Source: Paludibacteraceae bacterium
GTDB taxonomy: Bacteria > Bacteroidota > Bacteroidia > Bacteroidales > Paludibacteraceae
Assembly: GCA_905235505.1 (NCBI GenBank)
Contig: CAJOMJ010000007.1
Span: 1 to 64,000, forward strand
Direction of reading: 5' to 3'
Length of the DNA stretch: 64,000 bases
A program made the position numbers and the translations under genes. Shown here in pieces: positions 33,966 through 43,081 of the stretch; the first letter of the stretch is position 1, and every line of letters begins with the position of its first letter. Under the pieces are notes generated by a model that was given only the letters and a program-made list of their open reading frames with translations, searched no databases and was not told where the DNA came from.

Positions 33966-34110
33966 CCCCTCATCCACATCGGTCATCAATTAAATCCGCC
34001 CCTCAGCCGCATCGGTCATCAGTTAAATCCACCACTCACCCACATAGGTCATCAACTAAATCCACCCCTCAGCCGCATCGGTCACCAATTAAATCAACCC
34101 CTCATCCGCA
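33966..34110. repeat. 33-bp tandem repeat in the amidase gene leader (4.4 copies)
   Basis: Units begin at 33966, 33999, 34032 and 34065, with a partial copy to 34110; the plus-strand unit starts CCCCTCAGCCGCATCGGTCA. The array lies between the amidase promoter (about 34150) and its ATG, so it would be transcribed as leader RNA. Read on the minus strand, the whole units each contain a short frame from ATG to a stop (MTDAAEGWI and variants), which makes a row of mini-ORFs. The plus-strand His/Pro/Ser-rich ORF through the array is not a real gene. Confidence 0.85.
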
Positions 34111-34147
34111 CCCCTCACCTCTACGACATACCCCTCCAATTTGCATG

Positions 34148-34179
34148 CAAAGTTACTTAATATTTCCAACATTACCAAA
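34148..34179 (-). promoter_or_regulatory. Promoter of the amidase gene
   Basis: TTTG (34179-34176), 20 nt, TAACTTTG (34155-34148) on the minus strand. It implies a leader of about 220 nt, unusually long for this window, containing the 33-bp array. Confidence 0.65.
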
Positions 34180-34411
34180 CAAAAAAGTATTTATCTCATA
34201 TCTTAACTACTTTTAACAAACCCCACCTTCATCTCTTAAAAGGCCCATGAAGCCAGCGGTAAGCCGAGTGTTAGCCTACTCTAAGCCATCTCCTCTTTAA
34301 CAATTACCCCTATTCCCGCCATTTCTTTAATCTTTTTTAATATACCTCTTCCCCGCTGAATCCCCGCTGAATCCCCGCTCAATCCTCATTCTATAGCCAA
34401 AATACTTTTCC

Positions 34412-34443
34412 CTTGCATGTTTGGCAAGGTATTTGTATCTTTG
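34412..34443 (+). promoter_or_regulatory. Promoter of lptD
   Basis: CTTG (34412-34415), 20 nt, TATCTTTG (34436-34443). Transcription would begin near 34450, upstream of the whole signal-peptide coding region of lptD, so the region with no ATG is transcribed. Between the amidase promoter and this one, the gap holds only a 22-bp piece of the composite repeat core (34260-34281). Confidence 0.6.
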
Positions 34444-34548
34444 CAGATTAAATAATAAATTGAGTGTAATACACGCCTGACGAAACTTAATAACATACAT
34501 ATCAGCGCAATACACCATCTGCGAGAACTCTGTCTGTTCTTTGCTCTG

Positions 34549-37359
34549 TTGGTTGTTTCCGTTATCTGTGCCCAAAAGAGTGCCGTAGATAGCCTCGCTC
34601 AACGCGTAGATACCACCCTTTCTTTACCCGATTCACTCTTTACACCACTTACCAGCGACACCATTCCTACCGACACCATTGCCCCCCTCCCCCTCCTTCC
34701 GCCTTCTGACTCACTCCGGTCGTCACTACCACCCAAACAGCAACAGACAAGCAACATGATAGACGATGTAGTCAACTATCAATCCTCTGACAGTCTTGTG
34801 CTTACAGGCAGTGGTACGGCTTATCTGCATGGTAAAGGCAACATTAAATACAAGACAATGGATCTTACCAGCGAGTATATCCGCGTCAAAATGGACTCCT
34901 CTACAATCTTTGCCCGCGGTGTGTACGACTCTATAGACGACAAATGGATCGGACAACCTGTCTTTGCAGAAGGGCAGGATAAATACGAGTCCAATGAAAT
35001 GACATACAACCTTAGGACTCAAAAAGGCTTTATCAAACACGTAGTTACCCAGCAGGGCGAAGGTTGGGTCATCTCTGAGAAAACAAAGAAGATGGAAGGA
35101 GATGTGATGATGATGGCTGACGGCAAATATACTACTTGCGATGACCACGACCACCCGCACTTCTATCTTGCCCTCACCAAAGCCAAAGTGAAACCTAAAG
35201 GTTACATCGCCACTGGACCCGCCTACCTTGTAGTGGGTGATGTGCCCCTCCCGCTCGCTATTCCGTTCGGATTCTTCCCCTTCAACGACAAATACTCCTC
35301 AGGCCTCATTATGCCTACCTTCGGCGATGACTACTCACGCGGTCTCTATCTGCGCGGACTTGGCTATTATTTCGCTATCAACGACTATGTTGACCTGCAA
35401 GTCAAAGGAGACATCTACACCAAAGGAACCTGGTCTATCAGCGCACAGTCCAACTATGTTTGGCGTTACCACTTCAGAGGCTCCGTCGGCTTCGAATATC
35501 GCAAAGATGTCACCGGCGAGAAAGGTATGCCCGACTACACTGAAAGTCCCAACATGTCAATCCGATGGACACATACACAAGACGCGAAAGCTAACCCCTA
35601 CTCCACTTTCTCTGCAAGTGTCAATTTCACAACATCAGGTTATAATAGAAGCAATATCAATAGTTACTATGATGTGCAGAAGAACTCCGAAAACACGAAG
35701 TCTTCTACCATCAGTTACACTCAGCGCTTCCCCAATGCTCCCGTGACAATAACTGCAAGCGCATCTATAAACCAGCGCACCAAAGACTCCACACTCACCT
35801 TGTCTCTGCCCGATGTAAGCATATCAATGAGCACAATTTACCCCTTCAAACGGAAAAAGGCACTGGGCAAAGAGAAATGGTATGAGAAAATACAGATGAG
35901 CTACCGGGGCAACATAAAAAACAGCATAACTTGCAAAGAAGATTACTTGTTCCACAGCAATTTCGTACGCGACTGGAAAAATGGTGTCAGCCACTCTATT
36001 CCTGTCAGTGCAAGCTTCAACCTCTTCAAATATATTACCTTTTCACCCAGCATCAACTATAACGAGAAATGGGTCTTCCAACGTATAGACCAGAGTTGGG
36101 ATAACGAACTCAACCAGGTTCGCCGTGACACAACTAACGGCTTCTACAGACTCTGGGATATTAGCGGAAGTGTAAGCATGTCAACCAAAATCTATGGCTT
36201 CTACACTCCTATACGCAAACTGTTCGGCGACAAAGTGGATCGCTTCCGGCATGTTATAACCCCAAGTATCAGTTTCACATATCGACCCGATTTCACGGAT
36301 ATTCAGAAACGCACAATGGGTACACACTACTATGACTCATACGAACGCCCGTATCTTGACAAGGCAACAGGCGACACCCTCTATGAAACAGTCAACTACT
36401 CCCGTTTCCAAGGCTGTGCCTACTCCCCGCCGGGACAAGGCAGTTCGGGTAACCTGAGTTTCTCAGTGGGCAACAACCTTGAGGTGAAAGTACGCAACGA
36501 CAAAGATACCACCGGCAAACAACCATACAAAGTCATTTCTCTCATTGACAATTTCAGCATATCAGGTGGTTACAACTTCCTTGCTGACTCTATGAACTGG
36601 AGTCTGTTCTCGGTGGGTCTTCGTATAAAACTGCCCAAACCACTCAACTACACCATCAACCTGACGGGTAACTTCGACCCGTACATGTACGAACTGAATG
36701 CATTCGGCAACCCTGTGCGCACAAACAAACAATACTGGCACAACAAGAAATTCCTCAACTTCCTTGGTACGGGCACATCTTTCAGTTATACTCTCAATAA
36801 TCAGACATTCAAGAATCTGCATAATAAAGCAGAAGAACGCAAGAACAAAAAGGCGGCAGGTGAAGGCAGCGACCCGGGAATGGAGAATACCACAGATTTG
36901 CCCGCTCCACCCGACTTGACGGAGACTACAACAACTAAACGCAGTTCAGGTTCCGAAACAGAAGAACGTGACGGATTCCAAAAGACACAGATAGACTGGA
37001 GTATCAGTTTCAACTACTCTGTCAGATATCAGGAAAACCGGAGCAGCTTCAACTACGATAAGATGAAATACAATATGATGTGGACACATAATCTCAGTAT
37101 CTCCGGTTCACTTGCTCTCGGCAAGGGCTGGAAAGTGAGTGCTACCACATCGTTTGACTTCAAAGCAAAGAAATTCAGCTACACCAACTTCAATGTCACT
37201 CGCGACTTGCACTGCTGGTCAATGTCCGCCAGCTTCGTGCCCTTCGGACCTTACAAAAGCTATACTTTCCATATCGGCGTAAATGCAAGTATGCTCTCCG
37301 ACCTTAAATACGACAAGAGCAGTGCCGAGTCAACCAATAAGCGCACTGACTGGTGGTAG
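34549..37359 (+). CDS. lptD: LPS-assembly protein LptD
   Basis: LptD is the outer-membrane barrel that inserts lipopolysaccharide into the outer leaflet. The 936 residues show a Pro/Ser/Thr-rich start, an OstA-like periplasmic jelly-roll ('VLTGSGTAYLHGKGNIKYKT', 'GVYDSIDDKWIGQPVF'), the 'PHFYLALTKAKVKP' and 'IPFGFFPFNDKYSSGLIMPTF' motifs of Bacteroidota LptD, and a long beta-barrel to the end. The TTG start given here falls inside a signal peptide: in frame upstream the sequence reads HHLRELCLFFALLVVSVICA before QKS. No ATG, GTG or TTG occurs between the stop at 34456 and that TTG, so the true start must be an unusual codon (ATA, ATT or CTG) or was lost by mutation or error. Confidence 0.88.
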   Translation: MVVSVICAQKSAVDSLAQRVDTTLSLPDSLFTPLTSDTIPTDTIAPLPLLPPSDSLRSSLPPKQQQTSNMIDDVVNYQSSDSLVLTGSGTAYLHGKGNIKYKTMDLTSEYIRVKMDSSTIFARGVYDSIDDKWIGQPVFAEGQDKYESNEMTYNLRTQKGFIKHVVTQQGEGWVISEKTKKMEGDVMMMADGKYTTCDDHDHPHFYLALTKAKVKPKGYIATGPAYLVVGDVPLPLAIPFGFFPFNDKYSSGLIMPTFGDDYSRGLYLRGLGYYFAINDYVDLQVKGDIYTKGTWSISAQSNYVWRYHFRGSVGFEYRKDVTGEKGMPDYTESPNMSIRWTHTQDAKANPYSTFSASVNFTTSGYNRSNINSYYDVQKNSENTKSSTISYTQRFPNAPVTITASASINQRTKDSTLTLSLPDVSISMSTIYPFKRKKALGKEKWYEKIQMSYRGNIKNSITCKEDYLFHSNFVRDWKNGVSHSIPVSASFNLFKYITFSPSINYNEKWVFQRIDQSWDNELNQVRRDTTNGFYRLWDISGSVSMSTKIYGFYTPIRKLFGDKVDRFRHVITPSISFTYRPDFTDIQKRTMGTHYYDSYERPYLDKATGDTLYETVNYSRFQGCAYSPPGQGSSGNLSFSVGNNLEVKVRNDKDTTGKQPYKVISLIDNFSISGGYNFLADSMNWSLFSVGLRIKLPKPLNYTINLTGNFDPYMYELNAFGNPVRTNKQYWHNKKFLNFLGTGTSFSYTLNNQTFKNLHNKAEERKNKKAAGEGSDPGMENTTDLPAPPDLTETTTTKRSSGSETEERDGFQKTQIDWSISFNYSVRYQENRSSFNYDKMKYNMMWTHNLSISGSLALGKGWKVSATTSFDFKAKKFSYTNFNVTRDLHCWSMSASFVPFGPYKSYTFHIGVNASMLSDLKYDKSSAESTNKRTDWW

Positions 37360-37404
37360 AAACTATATAATCTGACAACAGAAACAACTAACTTGATATA
37401 TGAT

Positions 37405-37971
37405 ATGATAACAACTGACAAAATTGTAAGACTCACTTATGAGCTTTATGTTGACGGCACCGAAGAAGGTGTGGAAGAACTAATGGAGCGTGCAACAATA
37501 GAACACCCTCTTATGTATTGCCACGGCAGAGGTATGATGTTGCCGCTATTCGAGGCAAATCTCGAAGGCAAAGAAGAAGACGACGAGTTTGACTTCCGTA
37601 TCCCCGCCAAAGATGCCTACGGAGAATACGACGATGAAGCTGTACTCACACTCAGCAAAGAATTGTTCTGCATCGATGGCAAATTCGATGAGGAAAGAGT
37701 GTTCGTTGGCAACATTGTTCCTATGACCACACAAGACGGGCAAATAGTCAATGCACAAGTCGCAGAAATTACCGATGACAATGTAACCATCGACCTCAAC
37801 CACCCTCTCGCAGGAGAAAACCTGCATTTCATGGGCAGAATTATTGAGGTAAGAGATGCCACTGAAGAAGAAATAGCCGCACTCACTCGTAAATGCGGAG
37901 GCTGTGGAAATGGATGTGGAAACGGCTGCGGAGAAGACTGCGGAAACGGGTGTGGCGAATGCTGCAACTAA
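37405..37971 (+). CDS. slyD: SlyD-like FKBP-type peptidyl-prolyl isomerase with Cys-rich metal-binding tail
   Basis: SlyD is a prolyl isomerase and chaperone whose tail binds metal ions such as nickel. From ATG 37405 the protein has 188 residues: an FKBP domain (start 'IVRLTYELYVDG', later 'VIDLNHPLAGE'-type end) with an inserted flap domain ('AKDAYGEYDDEAVLT...'). It ends in a Gly/Cys tail with eight cysteines in CxxC and CxxxC spacing (CGGCGNGCGNGC, then more). Unlike the E. coli tail it has no histidines. The longer TTG start at 37393 has no support. der follows after 43 nt. Confidence 0.9.
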   Translation: MITTDKIVRLTYELYVDGTEEGVEELMERATIEHPLMYCHGRGMMLPLFEANLEGKEEDDEFDFRIPAKDAYGEYDDEAVLTLSKELFCIDGKFDEERVFVGNIVPMTTQDGQIVNAQVAEITDDNVTIDLNHPLAGENLHFMGRIIEVRDATEEEIAALTRKCGGCGNGCGNGCGEDCGNGCGECCN

Positions 37972-38014
37972 TCTCGACAATAAACACTTGGTAACAATAT
38001 AAAAACATAAAACT

Positions 38015-39328
38015 ATGGCGAATATTTTGGCAATAGTGGGTCGTCCCAATGTAGGGAAATCGACCCTTTTCAACCGCCTTACCAAGACAAGGCGGGCAAT
38101 AGTAAACGAGGCGGCAGGTACAACTCGCGACCGACAATATGGCAAGTCGGAATGGAATGGCAGAGAATTCTCTGTCATAGACACGGGCGGCTGGGTAGTT
38201 AACTCTGACGATATCTTCGAAGGCGAGATAAACCGTCAGGTTAACCTTGCCATCTCCGAATCTGACGTTGTGCTGCTTGTTGTTGATGTCAATCAAGGTG
38301 TAACCCAGTTTGATATGGAGGTTGCTCACCTGCTCAGGCAGTCTAAGAAACAATGCGTGCTTGCGGTAAACAAAGTTGACACCTTCGAACAGCAATACGG
38401 TGCAGCCGAGTTCTATAAACTCGGACTCGGTGAACCTTTCATTCTCTCAGCAGTCAATGGTCTCGGCACAGGCGAACTGCTTGACGAGATACTCTCACGC
38501 TTCAAACCCGATGATGCACCCGAAGACATTGACGACCTGCCCCGTTTTGCTATCGTCGGACGTCCCAATGCAGGCAAATCAAGCCTCCTTAATGCACTCA
38601 TCGGCGAAGAACGCACCATCGTAACCGACATTGCCGGCACTACTCGTGATAGCATCTATACACGCTATAACAAGTTCGGCAAAGAGTTCTATCTGGTTGA
38701 TACTGCCGGAATAAGAAAGAAGGCAAAAGTAAACGAAGACTTGGAGTATTACTCTGTTGTACGAAGCATTCGCGCAATAGAGAACTCGGATGTCTGCATA
38801 CTGATGATAGACGCCACCCGCGGAATTGAGAGTCAAGACCTGAATATCTTCTCTCTTATTCAGAAGAATAAAAAAGGACTTGTCGTGGTCGTCAACAAGT
38901 GGGATTTGATTGAGAACAAGACCAACCAGGATATCAAGCAGTTCGAGCAGTCTATCCGCGAACGCATAGCGCCCTTCACTGACTTTCCTATCATCTTCTC
39001 TTCGGCAGTTACCAAACAACGTATATACAAGGTAATGGAAACAGCCATAGAAGTGTATGAGAACAAGCAGCGGAAAGTGCCTACAGCACAACTCAACGAA
39101 CGTTTCTTGCCCCTGATAGAGAACTATCCGCCACCGGCAACCAAAGGCAAATACATAAAGATAAAATACTGTACGCAGTTACCCAACACTCAGGTGCCTA
39201 CCTTTGTATTCTTCGCCAACCTGCCCCAGTATGTAAAGGAGCCATACAGACGCTTTCTTGAGAACAAACTGCGCTCATGGTGGAACTTCTGTGGCACCCC
39301 TGTACAGATATTCATCCGTGCCAAGTAG
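38015..39328 (+). CDS. der: Ribosome biogenesis GTPase Der (EngA)
   Basis: Der assists 50S subunit maturation. The 437-residue protein has two GTPase domains in tandem: the first with GRPNVGKST (8-16), 'DTGGW' and 'NKVD', the second with GRPNAGKSS (about 180-188), '[11 protein letters not shown]' and 'NKWD'. A C-terminal KH-like domain follows ('[20 protein letters not shown]'). All G motifs are intact, and the length is normal. A terminator lies about 30 nt past the stop. Confidence 0.97.
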   Translation: MANILAIVGRPNVGKSTLFNRLTKTRRAIVNEAAGTTRDRQYGKSEWNGREFSVIDTGGWVVNSDDIFEGEINRQVNLAISESDVVLLVVDVNQGVTQFDMEVAHLLRQSKKQCVLAVNKVDTFEQQYGAAEFYKLGLGEPFILSAVNGLGTGELLDEILSRFKPDDAPEDIDDLPRFAIVGRPNAGKSSLLNALIGEERTIVTDIAGTTRDSIYTRYNKFGKEFYLVDTAGIRKKAKVNEDLEYYSVVRSIRAIENSDVCILMIDATRGIESQDLNIFSLIQKNKKGLVVVVNKWDLIENKTNQDIKQFEQSIRERIAPFTDFPIIFSSAVTKQRIYKVMETAIEVYENKQRKVPTAQLNERFLPLIENYPPPATKGKYIKIKYCTQLPNTQVPTFVFFANLPQYVKEPYRRFLENKLRSWWNFCGTPVQIFIRAK

Positions 39329-39357
39329 ATATTGATTTTTCACTTGGGAACAAAAAG

Positions 39358-39391
39358 AAAGGGTGGCAGCCTACCGACTACCACCCTTTTT
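39358..39391 (+). terminator. Intrinsic terminator of der
   Basis: AAGGGTGG/CCACCCTT stem with a 14-nt loop followed by a T-run. Confidence 0.8.
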
Positions 39392-39460
39392 CCTACCTCC
39401 GATTGATACTGATGCGGATGTGAGACGTCACGGTGTGGCATCTCTACACATGACCAAAAA

Positions 39461-39492
39461 CAGAGCCTGCACACAAATAATGCGAGGCTCTG
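39461..39492 (-). terminator. Intrinsic terminator of the secreted unknown gene at 39540-40148
   Basis: CAGAGCCT/AGGCTCTG stem, followed on the minus strand by TTTTTGG. A palindromic repeat copy (about 39421-39450) lies between this hairpin and the der terminator. Confidence 0.7.
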
Positions 39493-39539
39493 CCACTATC
39501 TATTCCAGCTTGTGATACTATTTGATATAATATTATAGA

Positions 39540-40148
39540 TTATAGGTTTTGATTTATTATTGTTTTTGCTTTTTCAAGCATTGTAATAGTTTTTGTTACA
39601 GCCTTTATTGATGCAGTTGGGCTATAAATAGTATAATATCCCTTAACGCCATATTCATTTACATAATACCATTTTTTTGAATAAACGACCTTATTATCTT
39701 CACTATTATAGTGAATATTTATTCCTGCTTTCGTGATGAAATCAACGCTATATTCGTTTGGGTTTTTCTGTTTTGATATTTCCACTAACTTATTCAATGC
39801 TTTTATCATATCGTCAATTTCATCCATATCCAGATAACCTAATGGTTTTGAACTTCCACCTGCTGCGCCACCGGTAAACATTGCAAGTGCCTCTTTACTT
39901 TCAGTCATGAAATAACAATATCCTATTTTCTCATTGGTTACAAGATTAGTAGTCACCTTTGCCCATGCGCGGATGCCACTTTCTTCCATTTCAACGTATG
40001 TGTCTGTACGATAAAAATCGCATTCTTTAAGAAACTTTTCTGCTTTTGTTTCTTGTTGATGTTGCTCTGCTTCTACTACTGAGTTTTGAGCATGTGCAGT
40101 GGCAATCATCATAATGCCTGCTGCAATAAGAAATAATGTCTTTTTCAT
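39540..40148 (-). CDS. Secreted protein of unknown function
   Basis: The 202-residue protein has a typical signal peptide ending ATAHAQ (about residue 21). It is otherwise unrecognised: mostly polar, with a Gly-rich turn (GGAAGGSS) and a C-terminal helix-like stretch. There is no lipobox. It lies 45 nt downstream of the secreted protease gene on the same strand and ends in its own terminator, so the pair likely forms an operon and may act on the same extracytoplasmic process. The AT content is higher than in neighbouring core genes, which fits an accessory origin. Confidence 0.7.
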   Translation of the reverse strand: MKKTLFLIAAGIMMIATAHAQNSVVEAEQHQQETKAEKFLKECDFYRTDTYVEMEESGIRAWAKVTTNLVTNEKIGYCYFMTESKEALAMFTGGAAGGSSKPLGYLDMDEIDDMIKALNKLVEISKQKNPNEYSVDFITKAGINIHYNSEDNKVVYSKKWYYVNEYGVKGYYTIYSPTASIKAVTKTITMLEKAKTIINQNL

Positions 40149-40193
40149 TGTTGTAGTTTTTTTTAAGTTGTTAATAATTTTATATGGAATAGA

Positions 40194-41780
40194 TTAGTAT
40201 ATGAGTATCAATGCCACATACGGCGTAAATAATTTCACTTGCTCGGGCAAATCTTTGCCTGCAGCCTGACTGTGAGATATATTCTTTATATCTATAGGAG
40301 CAGCATCCATCAAATTGTGCAGATAACCACTCTTAATTGCGTAACCGACATTTTCTGCCCCTGGAATTCCGCTTGAGGTAATACCTATCAAATCCCCTTT
40401 CTTACTAAACATTGGTCCGCCACTATTACCCGGCTGTATAGGTGCAGAAATCTGATATGTTACTACATCTCCATCGTAGCCTGTCTTTGAAGATATAATA
40501 CCGTCTGTTATTTTAATCTCTTGACCCATCACACTTGCCATAGGGTAACCCATCGTATATATTGAAGAACCTACATCTATCGCTGTCTTTGATATATCAT
40601 AAGGCAGTGTCAATAGTGGCGAGAACTTCTTATCATCTATTTGTATAAGAGCAATGTCATTGACTTTGTCAACACACAGCACTTTTGCACGATATGATTC
40701 CACCTTGGTACTGGTGCTTACAACTACATCTATTCTGCTCGCACCATTCACCACATGATAATTGGTTGCAAGGATATCACTGCTTACAAAGAAACCGCTA
40801 CCATTCCCTTTCACCTTTGCCGTATCTTGAGAATCAGATGGAGGATTCTTCGGGTATAACGGAGACACGTCAGACTCATCTACATCGTATGCGGGATATA
40901 GTTTCATGAAATGAGTCTCGACATAAGCTATATTGTCATAAACAGTCATCTTTCTTGCATCATATTCCACATACAAATCACCAGTTGACAACATCTTGTT
41001 GTCTATATACCATTTATCCACCTTATATATACCTTTTGAGGTTGTTGGTGAAAACACGCCTTTTAGTTCACCCTCACTCCATATCGTTTCATTTGAACCG
41101 TGTAAGTATATAACCTGATATTGGTCTCCATCTTTCTTCACGGCAAGTCTATGACGCGAATTACCCCAATATGTAGAGTTCGATGTACTCAAAAAATTGA
41201 ATATGCCTTCCATTGGTGCCGGTCTGTGTTCTGACCAATATTCCTTTAATTTCCTCTCACTCCAACCTGTCTGAGGGGTAGGATTAGTATTGTGCTTGAG
41301 TTCTATAGGATTAACCTCAAACTTAGGACAACGATACTTGTCAGACGGTGCACTCTCGTCTGCCCATCCTCCGTCATAGTGCCAACCTATTGCTTTCACT
41401 CCAGCTGGTATTCTTGGAAAATAAAAAATGGCATGAGCGACTTTCCCCTTCTGCCTCTTCGCAAAATAATTCCACTCCTCATGACCTGGATACATTTCCC
41501 ATGGTTTATAGTTACCATCAAACTTAGATGCTACAATATTCTTCCTTCCGAACTCACCATATATATAAATTGACGAGCCTCGTTTGTCATAAGTATGTGC
41601 ATCCATACAACCTGCCCTATTACTAAGAATAGTAATATCACAGAAAATAGCAGTGTATTCATCATTAGAGCGAACATCGGTTATTTCCCATTGTTGCTCC
41701 TTGTTCTGAAAGATAATCTCTTTTGCATTGATACAACACAATGCAAATAAGAAAAAGATAAATGTTACATTTCTTTTCAT
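40194..41780 (-). CDS. Secreted trypsin-like serine protease (S1C/DegP-type core, no PDZ)
   Basis: The 528 residues start with a signal peptide. An N-terminal region of about 300 residues with no known domain follows ('YGEFGRKNIVASKFDG', 'WHYDGGWADES'). The C-terminal chymotrypsin-fold protease has the catalytic triad visible as TNYHVV (His 342), NDIALI (Asp 375) and PGNSGGP (Ser 453). No PDZ domain is present, unlike DegP. The N-terminal region may recognise stress signals or partners. Upstream lies a long palindrome that would be in the leader if transcription starts beyond it. Confidence 0.85.
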   Translation of the reverse strand: MKRNVTFIFFLFALCCINAKEIIFQNKEQQWEITDVRSNDEYTAIFCDITILSNRAGCMDAHTYDKRGSSIYIYGEFGRKNIVASKFDGNYKPWEMYPGHEEWNYFAKRQKGKVAHAIFYFPRIPAGVKAIGWHYDGGWADESAPSDKYRCPKFEVNPIELKHNTNPTPQTGWSERKLKEYWSEHRPAPMEGIFNFLSTSNSTYWGNSRHRLAVKKDGDQYQVIYLHGSNETIWSEGELKGVFSPTTSKGIYKVDKWYIDNKMLSTGDLYVEYDARKMTVYDNIAYVETHFMKLYPAYDVDESDVSPLYPKNPPSDSQDTAKVKGNGSGFFVSSDILATNYHVVNGASRIDVVVSTSTKVESYRAKVLCVDKVNDIALIQIDDKKFSPLLTLPYDISKTAIDVGSSIYTMGYPMASVMGQEIKITDGIISSKTGYDGDVVTYQISAPIQPGNSGGPMFSKKGDLIGITSSGIPGAENVGYAIKSGYLHNLMDAAPIDIKNISHSQAAGKDLPEQVKLFTPYVALILIY

Positions 41781-41855
41781 GATTGTAAAATATATTTGGT
41801 TTAATCGTATCTGTTAGATGACATAAAGAAAGCGTGGAACTTATGTTATTTCCAT

Positions 41856-41992
41856 TTGATTCTTCTAAGGTCTTCGACTACCTAATTTACTCAAATTTAT
41901 ACACAAAAGCCCACGCTTGTCACGTGAGCGGTATAGGCTTCTGCTTGAGTAAATTATAATTCCTTAGAGTTGTCGAAGTTCTGAAGAATCAA
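41856..41992. repeat. 137-bp nested palindrome between the protease and HEPN genes
   Basis: Three pairs of arms match perfectly around one centre: TTGATTCTTC/GAAGAATCAA at the ends, CTTCGAC/GTCGAAG next and TTTACTCAA/TTGAGTAAA inside, with CGCTTGTCACGTGAGCG at the middle. The interruptions between arms are of similar size. This could fold into a long hairpin or be a small non-autonomous mobile element. I saw no flanking target duplication. Confidence 0.6.
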
Positions 41993-42079
41993 GTGTATGC
42001 TTATAACGCTATGATATTATATGTCTTGATGTTTATATTTACTTATTTCATAGGCACAAAGTGGTTACTAAATATTATG

Positions 42080-42484
42080 TTACATATTCGTAGTTATCAA
42101 TTTCTTTATTTCGTCAAGTAATTCCAGAGCAGGGGTTTGCATATCACTAACATCCGAAGCTGACACATCATAGACACAGTTATAATCAGCTTTTTTTCTC
42201 AGTTGCTCCATTCGAGCAAGAAAACTGCTATGTTTCCGTTCAATCTTTCCTGTCAGTACAAACTCTTTGCCAAAGACAGCGAGTAGTCCTTCATGTGTCT
42301 TAGCTGACAATCCGTTTGCAACCAAAAGAGCATGCACAGCATGAAAACAGGCATAGTAATAACGATTTACCGCCAAATCATAGTGTCTGAGAAAAAACAT
42401 TTCCTCTGCTTGTGACAGCATCTGTTCCGATTTCTCAAGGTGATGCTGAACCAATTGTTTTCTATCTTCAGGTGAGAGTGTCAT
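42080..42484 (-). CDS. HEPN domain protein (UPF0332-like), probable toxin of a HEPN/MNT pair
   Basis: The 134-residue all-helical protein carries the HEPN motif R-X6-H in NRYYYACFHAVHALL (about residues 40-54), followed by 'AKTHEGLLAVFGKEFV'. HEPN proteins with this motif are often RNases held in check by a partner nucleotidyltransferase. The ATG overlaps the stop of the MNT gene by 4 nt, so the nucleotidyltransferase is translated first, as in other HEPN/MNT toxin-antitoxin operons. No other defence gene is adjacent. Confidence 0.82.
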   Translation of the reverse strand: MTLSPEDRKQLVQHHLEKSEQMLSQAEEMFFLRHYDLAVNRYYYACFHAVHALLVANGLSAKTHEGLLAVFGKEFVLTGKIERKHSSFLARMEQLRKKADYNCVYDVSASDVSDMQTPALELLDEIKKLITTNM

Positions 42485-42798
42485 TTCAAGAGAATAGCAT
42501 CTTGTAAAACATTATGGTAAAAAGGAGTAAAACTGTATTTCTCCCACTCCAGCTGAGTATAGATAACCGGATTGATAGTCTGACCTATACGCCAGCCCAA
42601 TTCTGTAAAGGGATAAGAGATTTGGTCAAAATCGTCAGCTGTAATCTGTTGTTTGGGCAACAGAAGCAACAAGTCCCAATCGGAATCAGGATGGTAATCG
42701 CCACGTGCACGAGAGCCATACAACAACAACTTTGCACCTTCGGGCATAACTTTCCGGCCAAGACTCCTTATCTTATATAGAACATCGTTGTTACTCAT
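42481..42798 (-). CDS. Minimal nucleotidyltransferase (MNT), probable antitoxin of a HEPN/MNT pair
   Basis: The 105-residue protein shows the DNA polymerase beta-like nucleotidyltransferase signature GSRARGDYHPDSDWDLLL (about residues 27-44), i.e. GS-x9-SDxD. In characterised relatives this domain modifies the HEPN partner with nucleotides and blocks its RNase activity. It has its own promoter (TATCTTTG near 42830). Synteny with an overlapping HEPN gene supports the pairing; activity is inferred. Confidence 0.85.
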   Translation of the reverse strand: MSNNDVLYKIRSLGRKVMPEGAKLLLYGSRARGDYHPDSDWDLLLLLPKQQITADDFDQISYPFTELGWRIGQTINPVIYTQLEWEKYSFTPFYHNVLQDAILLK

Positions 42799-42824
42799 AT
42801 ACTATATTAATACTTTATCGCCGA

Positions 42825-42856
42825 CAAAGATACTGCAAATGTTTTAATTATGCAAC
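42825..42856 (-). promoter_or_regulatory. Promoter of the MNT-HEPN operon
   Basis: GTTG (42856-42853), 20 nt, TATCTTTG (42832-42825) on the minus strand, about 27 nt before the ATG of the MNT gene. Confidence 0.6.
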
Positions 42857-43047
42857 AGTTAACGTAATAATATCTACTTGTTAATAATACCGCCATAATA
42901 AGTGAAGAGTGAATAGAATGGTATTACTCTGCAGGCAGTTCGTCCCGCTAACGGGTATTTTGTCTCTATAACGGAAGAAATTAGAAGAAAATCAGTCCCT
43001 TCAATTATACAATACGAGTGTAATGATAATTTCATATTTTCAAAAAA

Positions 43048-43081
43048 CAATCAGAGACTGCCATGTGGCAACCTCTGATTG
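43048..43081 (-). terminator. Intrinsic terminator of the five-gene exported-protein operon
   Basis: CAATCAGAGACTGCCA pairs with TGGCAACCTCTGATTG with two mismatches, and the minus strand continues with six T residues. It lies about 125 nt past the last gene of the operon. The rest of the 42799-43205 gap shows only the MNT promoter and AT-rich sequence. Confidence 0.8.

Noticed and set aside
33966..34110. CRISPR array in the amidase leader
   Set aside because: Repeat units of 33 bp are contiguous with no unique spacers between them.
33830..34216. Plus-strand 128-residue His/Pro/Ser-rich ORF
   Set aside because: It is the read-through of the 33-bp tandem array on the strand opposite the amidase leader; its repeats follow from the DNA repeat, and no promoter or family supports it.
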